Shown: positions 1-15,184 of the stretch, piece by piece | Layout of the letters: the number at the start of each line of letters is the position of its first letter | Numbering within the stretch: position 1 is the first letter of the stretch | Assembly: GCA_020091685.1 (NCBI GenBank) | Contig: CM034599.1 | Coordinates: 40,007,945 to 40,071,944, forward strand | DNA: 64,000 nt | Direction of reading: 5' to 3' | Source: Lutjanus erythropterus | Lineage: Eukaryota > Chordata > Actinopteri > Lutjaniformes > Lutjanidae | Translations under genes and position numbers: made by a program | The notes under the pieces: model-generated | The model's input: the letters and a program-made list of their open reading frames with translations, nothing else | Database searches by the model: none | Told to the model about the DNA's origin: nothing

Positions 1-1154
1 GTATATTTCTTAACCTTTTAATGTCATCACCCTGTAAAAAGCAATGGATTTTTGTTCTGATTTTTTTTTTTTTGTTGTTGTTTGTTTGTTTGTTTGTTTT
101 TCTGTTTTATTTTCTATTTTCAATTTCTTTGAGGCACTAATTTCCATTTAGACAGTCCTCTATCAAACGGTCCCAATGTTGTTTCATGGTAAAAGTATCA
201 AAATACATTTACAAATACCAAAAATATTCAAAAGAGTCAAGTAAAAAATAAAATAAATCAGACTTACTCATCTGTGTGAATCAGCTTAGCTTCACTACCT
301 TTACCATAAAATTACAACTGAACCATATAGAGCATGTTTTTAAGCAGTAAAAAGAAAAATAATAATAATAATTTATGAAAAATTTCAGCCTGCATATGAT
401 TGAATAACAATGAAGGTATCATATTCATGATAAATTTATGATCAGATCAGATCAATTTTTTTTTTAATTTCATTGCAAATAGTTCATTTTAGCTTAGCTT
501 CACTACCCATATAACCCATTTTGTAGTACATGTTAGACAGTAAAAACATAACCATACTTATGCAATTATTTCACACAAAAATCAATGATCAGAAGGTTTT
601 TTTTTTAAATCTCATAGCAAATATCAATATTACTTACATTAGGTTAGCTTTACCTTTACCATAAAATGACAAACCGTTTGGTGCTTTTAGAAGATTATTT
701 GACTTTTTTTGTTATATCAAGTTACACATTTCTGTGCAGTAAGACTCCTGAAATTATAATATAGCAGAAGAAATATGCTTACCTTTGAAAATTACATCAA
801 ACACATTATGTCAGATTATGTTTCTAACTTGTTAGGAGGCAAACTAAAAGTCATGCTTTTATCTCATCTAAAGACACAGCAACATCTATTTTTTTATTAT
901 AATTTTTTAGGAGAACACACCTGAACTGAGTGTTAGAGATGATTCAGTCAGGTTGAAGTAAGATCAACACTTGTAATAATATATAGTGACTCCAAATTGT
1001 AAATACACTTTTTCTTTTTCGAACAAGTTTTTATTTTATTTTTCACAACATGATGGATGCAGGAAACATAACAATAATATTCATTGTTCTAAAAAATAAA
1101 CACATTAGATTCTTTATCCACTGAATCTGAACTGTGTAAATGTGTGTTTTCCAG
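1..1154 (+). other. intron of adgrd2 (upstream flank), AT-rich
   Basis: No exon is supported here. The stretch is AT-rich, with a T/TTTG run at about 61-105. A block containing AGCTT-CACTACC and then CCATA recurs in degraded form near 283, 489 and 641. Each block is followed about 150 bases later by a TGATCAG ... T-run ... GCAAATA segment, so this looks like an old local tandem duplication. Confidence 0.6.
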
Positions 1155-1289
1155 AACTGGAGGTGCAGCAGCAGAGGCTGCAGGATGGATCCAGAGGATC
1201 CAGTTTCTGTGGGCCTGACACAGAGACACACACCAACCTGGACTGTATCTCAGTCCCACATCACAAGATACAGGATCTCCATAACAACG
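1155..1289 (+). CDS. adgrd2: adgrd2 exon a (extracellular, before GPS)
   Basis: The acceptor is TTTTCCAG ending at 1154 and the donor is ACG|GTAGGA at 1290. The exon is 135 nt, starting with two bases and ending with one base of split codons. It encodes an extracellular stretch beginning ELEVQQQRLQDGS, with two cysteines. I recognise no domain; from its position it belongs to the region before or at the start of the GAIN domain. Its ending phase joins the next exon to form a Gly codon. Confidence 0.75.
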
Positions 1290-4200
1290 GTAGGAAAATG
1301 CTGCTACACTTGCATTTACAGCAATCACTTATTCAGACTTATCTGTCACAACGCTGAGTGTTTGCAGAGAGAAGACACATTTTATTAACCTAAGTCTTGC
1401 GATGCACTAACGGCAGACTTGTGAATGTGTAGCATGTATTCACCTACTTACACTCTCAAGGTCTTGCAGTGAAGTGCAGATGGAGGCGCATTGTTGGCTT
1501 TTGCAACAACTATTCATGCTGAACAATGAGCGATCCTAAATGAACTACATTTCTCTCAGTACTGTTTTATTTGGCTGTCTGATGCGAGCTGAAGCCTCGT
1601 CTTGCTGTCGTGTTGAATGTGCAGGCTTCCACAAGCTCACGTTGGTCAACACGTGGTACGGCTCCCTGCGGCCGCTTTTCACTCCAGAGGAGAACATCAC
1701 CATGGTTCCTACCGTCACTGACGGCAGCCAGAGGTAACACACGAGCACAAGTGCTGCTGGGGGAAGAAAAAGGCTTTTTTCAAAACCACACCTGTCATAG
1801 TCTAGCACAGTGATACTCAACCTGCGGCCCCTGGTCTAAATCTGGCCCCTGTTAGGCTGTCGGGTGGCATTCCAAACATTTTTTTCGCAGTGAAAATAAA
1901 TTGAGATCTTTATACATTAGTAAATGTTCAATAATATCCCTTGGTTGTTAGATGGTAAGTTGCATATTAGCCTATAGTGTGTACCTGCGGTTCCAGACCC
2001 ACATGGCCCTTTCCAGTGGCTCCCTGTGGCTGTGACAAAAAAAAAATCCCTCTCGTGGTATGCAGAGGAAGGTTAGAAATACTTTTAAAAAATTGAATGT
2101 GAAATAAATTTTACCTATGAAATAAAAGGCTAAATTATGTGATTAAAAATTGAAATTATGAGATAATAAATCAAAATTATGAGATTGCAGAACAAGACAG
2201 GAGTATGTGGAAGACTTTGTCTTTAAATACTGTAGTACCTATTCTCAAACTGTGGTACTTGTACCACTGGTTGTATACAAGCTCCCTCTAGTGGTACACA
2301 GAGGAAGGTTAGAAATGTTCTTTTAAAAATTGAAAAAAAAATTTGAAAACACAATACTATCAAAATACTACATATTTTTGAATGAAAATGCATAAAATAT
2401 GAGATCAAGGTCAAAGTCACGATCACACATGTAGCGTACATCCATGATTACCAGCAGTCATGAGCTACACTGTGATGGCAAGATTATAAGTGGAAGGAAA
2501 AGGAAGAGTCTGAGAATTCTACAATTATGGATCCAAACAGTAATTATTGCAAAGAAAAGTGCAGATCAGGTGGAGAATATTTTGAGCAGGGTTGAAAATG
2601 AAGTGGACGACAATGCTAGTTGCTACCGTGGAAGCTGTGGATGCCAAATCCCACCAAAAAGTCTCAGAAGAAAATAGAAAATAATGTAATACTTGTGGTT
2701 CCACACCGATTTTTTTTTCTCCTTTTTGTCAAAAAATGCCTCATTTGGTAGTAAAGATTGCAGACTCCTGGCCTCCTCACACCGAAAGAGCTTAAATATT
2801 CTCTTCATTCTGTCCCTGGTAGGAGTAGGTTATATTTTATATTAATAAATCCAACATTTGAGTGATTGCATGATGGAAGAGGTTCCAGGTATGGTTAATG
2901 TTATTAGAGCCAGACAGATATATCGGTCCACCGATATTATTGGCCCAATATTGACCCAGCACAGCCATATCAGTGTATATCATACTGGTGTGTATGCTGT
3001 CTGATATAAATAGAAAATAATGCAGATTCCTCTTGTTTTAATGCATGTTTTTTTATTTATCGTTATTTAGAATTATTAAAAGTATCAGTGGAAGTTTGCT
3101 GTTCAGTGCTCTGATGTCATTTTGGATTAAAATTATATAGATAAACAATATTGGCTAATATATCAATATCAGAATTTTTTAAAATCGGCATTGGACATTC
3201 CAAATTTTGTGTTGGTCAGGCACTAAATATTATACAAACTCTTTCAGTTATAAGTAAAGCATTTATTACTAAAATGCAGTTACTGCTATTAAATGCAGAA
3301 AAATGCTTGTACCAATTTAATTTAGTTAAGAAGTCAGTTAATTTGAAAACAATTAAAGATGAGTTATAGATCTTTTATTTTATTTATTTATTTATTTTTC
3401 ATTTTATAACTATTATAAATGTTATTAATGTTCCTTTATTAGTTGGTGCCTAGCCTCCTGTCATTTTGCAAAAATGGCCCCCAGGCAAAGCAAGTTGAGT
3501 ATCCCTGTAGCATGTTCAGATATTGTGCTGCTGTCTGCAAAAGACTTTGAAGGCTACTGGATAAATACATATTTTTCTCTGACGAGTGGATTTATCTGCC
3601 AAAATAATGATCACACCTACACTTTTGTCCCCACATTCTGTTGTTGTCTAGAATCGGGCACTGCAACTTACAGAGCTGACTTTAATCCACCCACCTCACC
3701 TGCTGTCATCACCGATAAATACACATGTAAATTTAGCACAGGCATTGTACAATATGACCCCACACAAACTGCAACAGAAACTCTTTCAACTGTTCCAGTT
3801 TCAAAAATATGTCACTTAAATCATAACAAAAGTCTTAAGAAATCCAACTGGAAGAAAATATTGAATACTGAAATCAGTGATGGCATAACTTTCCATTGCT
3901 GCCCGTGTTAAAAACCTGATTTGTGAATGTCTCCTTGTCTGATGTCCACACAAAGGCTTCAGTGCTGTTCTACAACCTGGTTGTAACGAAAGCCACCTTT
4001 GGCTTTATTTGTGAAAAATGTTGATCAAAGCTCCAGATGACGTCCTCACATGTCTTGTTTTGTCCACGACTCAAAAATATTCAGTTTATTGTCAGAGAGG
4101 AGTAAAGAAGATATTCATATTTAAGAAGCTGGAATCAGAAAGTTTGGATGTTTTTTAAAATTAAAAAATGACTCAGAAGTATTCATCGAGTATCAAAATA

Positions 4201-7200
4201 GGTACAAATTAATTTAATAGTCAATTAATATTTTTTTTTCCTCTCAAAATGAAGGCATTTTTGATTGAATCATAATAAGATGATTTTCAAAACTTTCCCT
4301 TCATTTGGTTCCTTAAAGGGATAGTTCACCCTGAAATGAAGATTCAGTCATTATCTCCTCACCCTCATGCTGATTGAAGGTCAGGTTCAGTTTTTTAGTC
4401 CACAAAACACTGCTGGAGTTTCACAGGAAAACAGTGTTGCAGAATCTCCCAAACAATGGAAGTGAATGATGACCAGAATAAAAACAGAAAATGCTTCCAT
4501 ACTGCTCGTCTGGTGTAATCCAAGTCTCCTAATTCACTTTTGGGTGAGCTATCCCTTTAAGATGTTTTCCTCTCATTCAGACCATAGTGATGACACAAAA
4601 TCTGTTTAGTGTGTTCACATTGTATTTTGTGTGAGGTTGACTCACACTTTTGGCTAAAATGCCTGGACTACTAGTGAAACTGATGACATGGTTCCATTTC
4701 ATTTAGTTCTGCCAGAAAGTAATGCTAATGTGCTAACAGTTAATGTGCCGTCTGGTGGCATTTTTACAGATTTAAAGGACCAGTGTGTAGGATTTAGTGC
4801 CATCTAGCGGTGAGCTTGCAGATTGCAAACACCTCACCCATCTCACGCTCCCCTTCAATGTGTGTAGGAGAACCTATGGTGGCCACAAAATGCCACATTT
4901 GGAGCCAGTGTTTGGTTTGTGCATTCTGGGATACAGTTGAAACAAAGTGGTGCACTATGGTGGCCTCCATCAGACAGGACCATTGTTTTTTTTGTTTTTT
5001 TTGTTTTTTTTTATTTAAAGGAGAAGTGTGTGATTTCCAGTGGCATCTAGCGTTCAAACCTTAGATTGCAACTAAGAGGATTTACCCCGACACTGCCCCT
5101 CTCTCACCAAGAGTACGGTGGCCTTCAGCGGACAAAATGGCGAGCGAAAGCTATCTCACAACAAACTACAATTATGTGTGTAGGATGAATTACCTGTCCA
5201 GCAGAAAACAGGCAACCTCGGCGTCACTGTGAAAACGTTTGTCCTCCATCAGCGATTTCCATCATGTGAACGCTATGCCGATGTTGATTCGTGTTTTTGC
5301 CATTTCCTGTCATGCTTGCGTTGACTTTCTTTGCGTCTCCGCTTCTTGGATGACGGGGATTCACTGTCTGCTGCTTTTTGTTCTGGTACAGTGTATGTAT
5401 GATCCTCCATTTATCAAAACTGTGCCAGTCAAGGTTCACAACGCTAAATGGTCTGTCAGCAATCACCCGCGTCTATCCTCCCCGTCTACTTCCGTGTTTA
5501 CGCTGCAGCGTCTACGTAAGATCGCCATGGGCTTCCCAAGACTCACTGTTAGTGCAGTTTGTCCGCTCTGCGCTGCCATAGATGGTGCAGGATGATGATC
5601 TCCGTAAGTTGACCCATTCGTATGTAACTATAAGTGTCTATTTCTAAAGTAATGGGAAAATATAGATTATGAGTTTACGTTGATTGATAATAATAAATAA
5701 CATACTTATACATAATATATCTCATTTATGTACATAAATTCCTGTAATTATTACACACTGGTCCTTTAAATAAGGGTATAAACTAAATGACACAGGCTCA
5801 AAGTTAAGTGATTTTAGAATTTAAATATTGCTTATGTTAATATTTGTATTATTATTTTTTTTTTCTGAGCATGATGGGTGGTGAATTCAGTTTTCTTGGC
5901 CTTTTTTGTAGTCTCAAAAAAGTTAGCCTGTTGGGTATGAACGGTATGTCTGCCCACTTCAACTACAACCCTGATTAGGATAGGTTAGGATGCTGTAAAA
6001 CCTAAATAGAAATAGAATGCACTGATTTGCAAATGATCTTTAACCTATATTCATTTTCATACACTACAAAAACTACTCACTTTGGCTCAATTCTCAAAGA
6101 GAATTACTATTTTCAAACATGAAGTTCAAATCTCTGAACAGTTAGTTTGTTTGAATTTCTTGTTCATTCAAGAAGATTGCACATGTTTTGGCACACGTGT
6201 AAAAGAGTAAATACAACTGCAGTTTGCACAATAACCACACACATGGCTCCCAGTTCAAAACTGATGAGTTGATTCTCAAAGTCCTCACAACTCCTGAACT
6301 TCTGTCATTTTAGCTATCACACGCAAAATGATCCATTCAGTCAGACAGACATGTTTATTCCATAAATATCTATGACACTAAACTATTGTGATGTCTGCTA
6401 AACTGGTAAATAAGCTGCCAGGTGGCAGTAATGAACAAGGAATAGATCAAAGGTGAATTTTCTGTCAGTGTTGTAAAACATAAAATGAGAACAGAACATG
6501 ACTTCATTATGAAAAAATGGTGTAAAGCAGTGATTTGTACTGGCATGCACCCCATTCAGAGGCAAATACCCCCCCCCCCCCAATTCTTATCAATCATTAA
6601 CAATCATTGGGTGATTAACAACAGATCAAAATGTTCCAGTTGGAATTTTAGTGAAATCAACAACAAACTCTCATTTATTTCCCCAACATACATCATATTA
6701 TTTCAGCTTTGTTTCACTCTATATTTCTCCCCATACCATTCATGCCCTCCTCCCACTGTTCCCAGTTTGGGAACCACTGGCGTACAGGATGCCACCGGGA
6801 AGTAGCCCAGTCCCATTTCAGTGTAAAAAAATAACATGCTATCAGTGCATAGACTTGTGAACTCATAGATACCTGATAGTAGATGCATTTTCTGATTCTG
6901 GTACTGTACCAGTACTGCAACAACCCCAGTTATGACGTATGAATTTGTGCATGTATCCAGATATTTGGGCACCGTCCTGGGCTCGTCTGTCATATCCTCT
7001 ACAGTGCTGGGAGACGACCAGCCGCTCAGCACAGCAGTCCGCTTCCAGCTCCAGCACAGAGTTCAGGTCAGCAAAATCTCCCAAAACTACCCTCTTTAAA
7101 ATTCATTTTGTTCCTTAATTAAATATTCATTCTATGTTTCTTACAGAATCCCTCTGGCACTGTGTATGACCCAGTGTGTGCCTTCTGGGATTTTGATCTT

Positions 7201-7573
7201 ACGTAAGTACCACTAACATGTGGGCAACTTGGAATATGTAATATCAGTTATCTAACCTGCATCATTAAAAAAATCATAAATGCTGAAAAGATTGCATAAT
7301 ATTTTCATTCCAGGCATTCTTCTGTGTCTGTAGATGTGTAAGTATGTGGTGTTTGTGTCTAACTAGTCCAGAGGCTGGTGGGTGGTGGAATACCAAAGGC
7401 TGTGAGGTGGTGTCCAAACAATATGGATACACTGTGTGCTACTGCAACCACACCACCAACTTTGCATTGCTGCTGCAGGTTTATGAAGCCCAGGTAACAT
7501 TCCTGTCTCCAATTATCACTGTGTTGTTTGTTTAGACTTTCATCTACAATATGTGCTGCTATTTACAGCTCAC

Positions 7574-7641
<68 letters not shown>

Positions 7642-7984
7642 CACGTGTGTATCAGAGGAGCCCAGAAAACGAGAAAGCTCTACAGGTGCTGACGTTCATC
7701 GGCTGTGGAGTGTCTCTGTGTGGCCTCCTCTTCACCTTCATCCTCTTCATCGCTGTGGGGTGAGTCACAAACGTCACGGAGTGCACTCTGTAAAGCGCAC
7801 AGGGTGAAAAGCATTTCATAAAACCCAGCCAGATACACATCGATAAATGGAAAAAACAGAACATTGTGCTCTGTAGATATGTCAACAGCACCATAGTGAA
7901 GCATTTCTGAAAAATCCTGAGAACTGCTGTGAGATCCTCACTCAGATATTTGATGCTGTGTGTGTTTGCATGCATGGATCTGTA

Positions 7985-8044
<60 letters not shown>

Positions 8045-11000
8045 TGTGCAGTGTCCCTAAATCAGACCGTACCACTGTCCATAAGAACCTGATTGTTGCT
8101 CTGGGCGTCGCTGAGCTGCTGTTGATGTGCAGTGACTGGGCGTCTGCCAATGAGGTGAGACTCCACATCTGACATTAGTATGAGATTTTCACAGTACGAC
8201 AACTGTGAGTTTCACAATTACACAATGATTATTATTATCATCAGTCACGGTGACCCTTAAAGGAAAAATATGTGATATATTTACTGTAATAAATCATAGC
8301 AAACATGTTAATTTGAAATTCTCTCTTCACTTGACATGAACATTACAGCTGTGGTGTGCCCCTTTGAAATTTCCCTTCTGAACCAGAATAACTGTTTTGT
8401 ATGTCTGTTTCACATTTATTAGAATTCAGATTGATGCAGATTTTTTTGCCAAATGAGTAAGTCTCTGTTTATGAGTTGTGAGTAATCATTAATAAGTCTT
8501 GTAGAAGGCGTAGATGTTTATAACTGTTAAATTGATCAAAATGTTAATTGAGTTTGGTAAGCAGTAGAGTGTGATATTTCATCATACTGGGCTTTTGTTT
8601 TCAGGATAACAGGCTGAACTTTACATTGACAGACAACTGACAGCAGTTGATCAACTTACAGTGGAGGACTCATCACTTGTTATTGTCAGCTCACAATGTA
8701 GTGTGTATCCTGCAGAGCTCCTGCGGCACTCCTGCAGCATGGGGCAACCATAGATCGTATATTAAACAGGATTATAGCCTATTTACTACAGAATCTATGG
8801 CTGCAACTCACTATTTTGACTGTAGTACTCACTTTTACATACTGAGTGGCCACATACTGCTCATAGAAAACTGAAAAAAAACAGATCTATAGCACTTATT
8901 TCACAAAATATTGTGAACCTTGATATAAACTCACTCATAGTAAGAAGCCGTTTGAGAAAATAGTCTTTTTGGGTTTACTCAAGGTACTGTATCACTGTAT
9001 GGGTCCAATTTCATGGACTCATCCCTTGCCCACACCAAACCTAAAAACAAGAACCAACCTGTTACCTGCAATTATCTCAAAGTCAAATGTGCACTCGCCT
9101 GGAATCGTGAATAAGAGCCCCACAACACGACCCACACCCGTGATTTAACACACGTACAGACGTTTACTTGTTACTTGTCACTCATGCGTATTCTCGGCTG
9201 GCACTGTGCCTGTGCTCTTGCAGTTGTTGATGTGTGTCCATGGTGACACCGAGCCTCACTTGCAGCTATCAAAAGCTAATGCTTTCTGATACTTTCTACA
9301 AACAGCAAGTCACTGACAACATTATTCTAACGTTATTCAACATTATTTTAGTGCACCCTTCAAGCACACTCCCAAATGTCCGACTCTGACAATTTATTAT
9401 ACACAATTTGGTGTCCTCCACTGGCTGTTTTTGCCTTTATGTCACTGATATTAGACAGCAGCTATCCCCCAACAATAAGATACATTCCATTGTTTGGCAG
9501 GATGTGGTGTCGATGGTCGTGCCTGCGGGCTGATTATACTTGATATTACTTTTTTTAGCAGATGTAAATGTTAAAAATACTACACAATCATTTTTATGAT
9601 TTTTATGATTTCTCCATGGAAAAAAACATATTATTATATTGTGAATGCTTTATTTTTTACTTTTTGCAGATCACCTGTGACCCAAGGACTGTAGGGTTTT
9701 TAAGACTCTAATTTCAGCATGTTATGTAATCCTAATTGAGTGGCTTTCCTCTATCACCACCTTCAAGTCAGGACAGGTTATTTAGAATTTCCTCTCAACA
9801 GATGGTGCAGACACAGACAATCTCGTGAGGACAAATCGGGATGTACTGGACTGCGAGATGCTCTGGCTGATGGCCTGACAGGGCAGGGCTTGATTTAGGT
9901 TGTTTTCAACATGGCAAACAAAAAATAGGCAATAAAATAAAAGAATACTGATTCATATTTGATCAGCACTGCCTAGTTTGACAGTTTGATCAAATTTATG
10001 TGAATCTTGGGCATTCAGGCACAGCCACTGGTCCAGATGAGAGTATCTGCAGGTGCACAGTACTACAGGACATGCCTACCACATAACACACCCTGGAAAC
10101 AGTCACAGTTTGGTACCAGGTTTTGGCACCATGCTTGGTTAGGTTTAGGAGAAGATTTTGGTTTGGACCAGCTCACAAACCAACTTTGTTGTTGTATATT
10201 TTGAATCTTACAGGCAGCGTGCTTCGCGGTGACAGCACTGCTGCACCTCTTCTTCATGGCCTCCTTCTCCTGGATGCTGGTGGAGGGGCTGCTGCTCTGG
10301 AGCAAAGTCGTGTCTGTCAACATCAGCGAGGACCGCAGGATGAAGCTCTACTACATCATTGGCTGGGGTAAAGTCTCATCTCCCTTCAGTTGCTTCTGTC
10401 AAGTTGGAGTTTGATGTATGATGTGATTATGTGTAGATCTGGATCCATTTCTTGTTTTTCCACCATGATACATCCCAAAACGAGCTCGCTTGATCAGTTA
10501 AATCTGTCATTATCATAATATCTGTCATTATCATAATATATGAGGTACCTTATTGCGCTTTATAGGATAGCCACCATGTTGAATAAAAGGAAACTTTTTT
10601 CATGTCATCTCGACTTTAAAACAGAATCATGATCTTGATATCTCAAACTAATTAAGCTTCAATGTTTAACATCAGCTTTTCTTTCACACAAATTTACCAA
10701 ATTTGCTTTAATGTAAAATGTATTCATCTTCATCTTCTTTCTTAGACAACTATACCCAGTGTTGGGCAGTAGCGGCGTTACAAGTAGCGGCATTACTAGT
10801 TTAACTACATTTCTCAGTAACTTGGTCGTAATGTCGCTGTTTTCTATATAAAATAGCTTGTCAGCAGTTAAGCTACTTCAGTGATCAAATAACGCAGTAG
10901 CGCCCACAGAAGCTACATTTCCCCAGGCATTTCTAAACCTTAAATGCATCCCTTCCATGTGACGTCACGTACCTGTCCTCCTACTGATGCCCGCCATAGA

Positions 11001-14000
11001 CTGGATATAAAAAGATGCCCGCAAATTGTCTGATGCAGCGGGGCGAGATGGAAAGTGCACAGCAGACAGTGGTAGTTGGGGATGGACGTGTACATCTCAT
11101 GAATCTCCATCATAATGACTTGAAAATCACTGTGTGACACCTAGACTACTTTGTGATCAAAAGGGGGTGAGAGGGCCTGTCCAACGCTGCTTGCAACCTT
11201 AATTAGCTTTACATCTGTTTCAGAGGCCTGTTACAGACAGACTGGGTTGACTGTGTCTTTATGCAACGTCACATTTTACATCCAGACACAGAATGCATGT
11301 ATTTACATCACACACTAACACTAATACACTAACTTGCCTTTCTTACTCTTTGTGCATGATTTAGATGAAAACAACACATAGCACATGCACACAGAAGAGG
11401 ACTTTTTAGTAGAACTCAGAACAAAAAAAGAGTAAAAAGTGTTTCTGCCTCTAAAGTGCTGCAGCACAATTTGCCTGAAGGACAGAGCAATAATCTCACC
11501 AAGTGTTCACATTTACACTTGATGTGTGTTTAGTCATCCCTGATGACTTCTCTTGTGAAGTGCACTGAGAGAGGAATTTACTTCAGCTTGGTTCAGCTGC
11601 TGGAGGAGCGGGACATGTTGCTGCCCTCACACTGATGATAGGGAGAGTTCATGCAGGGACACACACACACAAACACACAGGTGCGAGGGCACAGACTGAC
11701 AGGCAGGCAGCTTCATGTGGCTGCAGTGCCTCAATAATACCTCTATTTCATTCCCTCTGAGGAATGAAATAAGCAAAAAAGAAATGCTGATTTAGTACTT
11801 TTTATTTCATTTTAAATTTTCTGTCATATTTTGACTGATAAGCTTTTAGTTCAGTTTGTCAGTTTCAGGGTTTCACAGCATCCTGGCTTACTTACTACTA
11901 CATAAACCATATTTTCGAACAGTTCTAGGTCACAATTAAATTAAATCCGAGTGCATCAATATTAAAGGGATAGTTTGGATTATCTGAAGTGGGGTTTTAT
12001 CCATGGTCACTGTATTATCTACAGTATATGGTGGTCAACACCAGTTCAGAGAAGCAGCAGGAGTACCAGTGTATGGAGCTAAGAAATGTACTGCTGTGGA
12101 CAGGATCAGCACCAAAATGTATTTCAGACACAAAGAAATCTATATCACTTGAAATGTACACTGTATTTTGAATTTCTCCACCACTTTACCTTGCTGTCAG
12201 ACAGCTGTTTAAGAAGTCAAATATCACTACAGGAATTGCTGGTCTACCGCTGTCTCGACTGAGTTAGTTTGTGTGTGTTATTGCGTGACTTCAGGGAATC
12301 CAAACTAACCCTTCAAGACACAGAAGTCACACAATAACACAAACTTACAGATCGAGGTTGTGGTAGACCAGCAACTCCTGTGTTCTGTGAGGTAAAATTA
12401 CTGATTTTGCCAAAGGGGTCTGGTTTCTTGGAGAGAGTAATATTTGGATTATAAAACAGTGGTTTCCCGTTAAAATTTAAGTGATACAGGTTTTTTAAGC
12501 TGTGAAATATATTTAGCTGCTATATAGCTATATATGATTTTATTTGTAATGGTTTTTATTTTGTTATGTTAAGCATAGTGTTCGCAGTCAAAGAACTCCA
12601 GACTAAAATTCAGTGATGCAAAAGTAGAGTTAAACCACATATATAAAGAATAGATATTAATAGCACTTCTGTTACTGAAAAAGTCTCCATCTCTATTAGA
12701 GGCCACAGATTTTGCTAAAAAAGAAGTAAACTGTGGTAGAATGTGTTGTATTTCATTTCAATACATGTTGATTTAAAAAAGTACTGAGTTTAAAAAAGTG
12801 AAAAACTTTCCTACTTAGTGAATAGTATGATATTTCTAAATAAGTCTATGAAATTGTTCAATACAGGTGTTCATTTACTATATTAATGTTCCATTGCAGT
12901 ATCCTTCATTCATTATCCATTACTACTTATCCTTGAAGGGTCACAGGGTGGCTAGAGCGTATCTCAGCTAACAGTCACCGGTTCATCTCAGGGCTGACAC
13001 ATAGAGACACCACTTAACTTATTAACCTTCATGTCTTTGGACACTGTGGGAGGAAGTCAGATTGGGGGATTTGAACATTGTAGTATCATAAATGTACAAT
13101 TGCAGTGCCACTGTATATACATTGCGACCATGCTGTATAAGTCTATTGTGGACATGTGCGACATGTTGTGGATGTTAATACCCCCAAAGGACGAACCTGA
13201 TGTGCTGATGCCATGACCTTTTCTGTAGCATTACCACGAGCCCACAGTTTGCACTTGCACACACAAAACATTAAAATCTAAGAGGCTGTTCCCATGATCA
13301 GTCAGAGGCAGCGGGGTCACGGGGCCCCAATCCAAGATTATCATTTGCTTGCTTGTCTTTCTAAAACTTTTTTTAAAAAAATTGTTAGGAGCTGCTTTTT
13401 CTTTCACTGCTGTTTCTTTCAATTCTGGCTTCTCAAACTTACTTTTGTGTTTGTATATTGCTTGTTTCTCACTTGCTGCCTTGACATTTCTACCTTTTCT
13501 GTTTATTTTCGCTCTCAGTAGTATTGTGCATGTGCAACTTAATTTAGAAACGTGACATAGATGTATGAGTCAGTAAATTATATGCTTTTGTATGTAAAAC
13601 TGATTTTGTGTTATTGTAATGTTTTTTAGTTGGTGTCTTGTGTCTTGACTGAATAAACACTATAAACACCTTGGACGTTCAGTGAAGGGGAGTAGGTGAA
13701 AACACGTGGAACTGACAGCACAAAGTCAGGACTGACGGTAGTCATTTCTAAATGATAATGGCAAGTCATATGAATATAAGGGCCCGCTTCTGTGTGGTAC
13801 ATTCTTGGAGGCTTGTGCGCTCTGGCTCCGGTCGGTCGTGGGCCCCAATGCAGCTGCATTACCTGCATGTATGGTAGTTCCACTGCTGATCAGAGCATCC
13901 AGATTAAGACGCAGCTGTAGCAGTGTGACTGGAATTGCATTTCAAACAACACAATTGCATTTCATGTCTTTTTTTGCTGTCCTGACTTTTTCCTTATCAA

Positions 14001-15143
14001 TGTGGATACAACATAGATATGCCAAAGAACAGATCTGGGCTGTCACAGACTTGGTATTTCACCTGGATGGGCATACAGGATGTAGCAGCGTATGCTTCAG
14101 CAAGCTCATGGATGAGTTTTGCAAGCATCTCAGCCCATGTTCCGAGTACACGAAAATAGTTGGACTGAGTGGGGAAGTGTAGGGTAATTTTATTTCCAAA
14201 GTTTGGAAAATCAGACTGCATAACACATGCATACAGTATGAGATCAGTTTATTTGATTTTTGCAAGCCTTGTAAACCTGTCTGGGCAAGATACTGCACTA
14301 ATATCAGAATACAGGCTCTTGTTTTTGTACATAATTTAGTGCATTATGTCTATATATATTTGCACTAATCAGTTATATTCTCCAGTATGACAATATGATG
14401 GTCTATTTTAAAATTCATCTACAGTCAGGTTAAACTCATTTGAAAATTTAAAGTGCAAGAAGCCAAAATCTAAGTGCATCTTCATAAACTGATGATAAAA
14501 AAAAAATTAAAAAAAAGAAGAAGAATCTCTGCTTGAAGTTTGGAGATGGACATGAGGTCTCCTTTGGGTTTCAGCCTGTAGGGGCTGCTAGTGTGACTGT
14601 AGACTTTTAGACTTGTTGATGATTTATCTATGTTAATTTATGTCGACACTTAGACAAACATTATGTGATATGATGTTATGCTGTACTGCAGCCTTAACCC
14701 AGTTTTATTTTTGTTTTGTTTTTTAAAGTAACATCCTGCAGCTGCTACTGTCCATGTTCCCAGATCCATCTGTGAGTGTGTGTTATGGCACATAATGAGC
14801 TGAGGACAGTGTGTGAATAAGCACCACAAACACTCAACGCTCAGGTGTTCCTCTCAGCTCTTCATGCAGACGTGCTGCATGTCCTCCTGTCAGACTAAAT
14901 AGACTCAGAGAACGCAGCAGACTAAATAGTCTGTTCTGCTGTTCCATAAATATGTCTTTATTTTATTACATTTTCTTGTATTGAATTGTTTTTCAGGACT
15001 TCCTGTTCTAATCGTTGGTGTAACACTGGCCGTATCAGTGGATGAGTACAAGGCAGACGATCACTGCTGGCTCAATGTGAAGACTGACACCATCTGGGCC
15101 TTTGTGGGACCTGTTATATTTGTCTTGGCGGTATGTAATCATG

Positions 15144-15184
<41 letters not shown>

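Noticed and set aside
3474-3911. 145-codon open frame on the plus strand
   Set aside because: It starts inside a transposon end, has no splice link to the receptor, no family resemblance and intron-like composition.
7551-8172. Open frames of repeated Val-Cys
   Set aside because: They are translations of (GT)n microsatellites. Only the parts after the acceptor AGs (7656 and 8052) are real exons.
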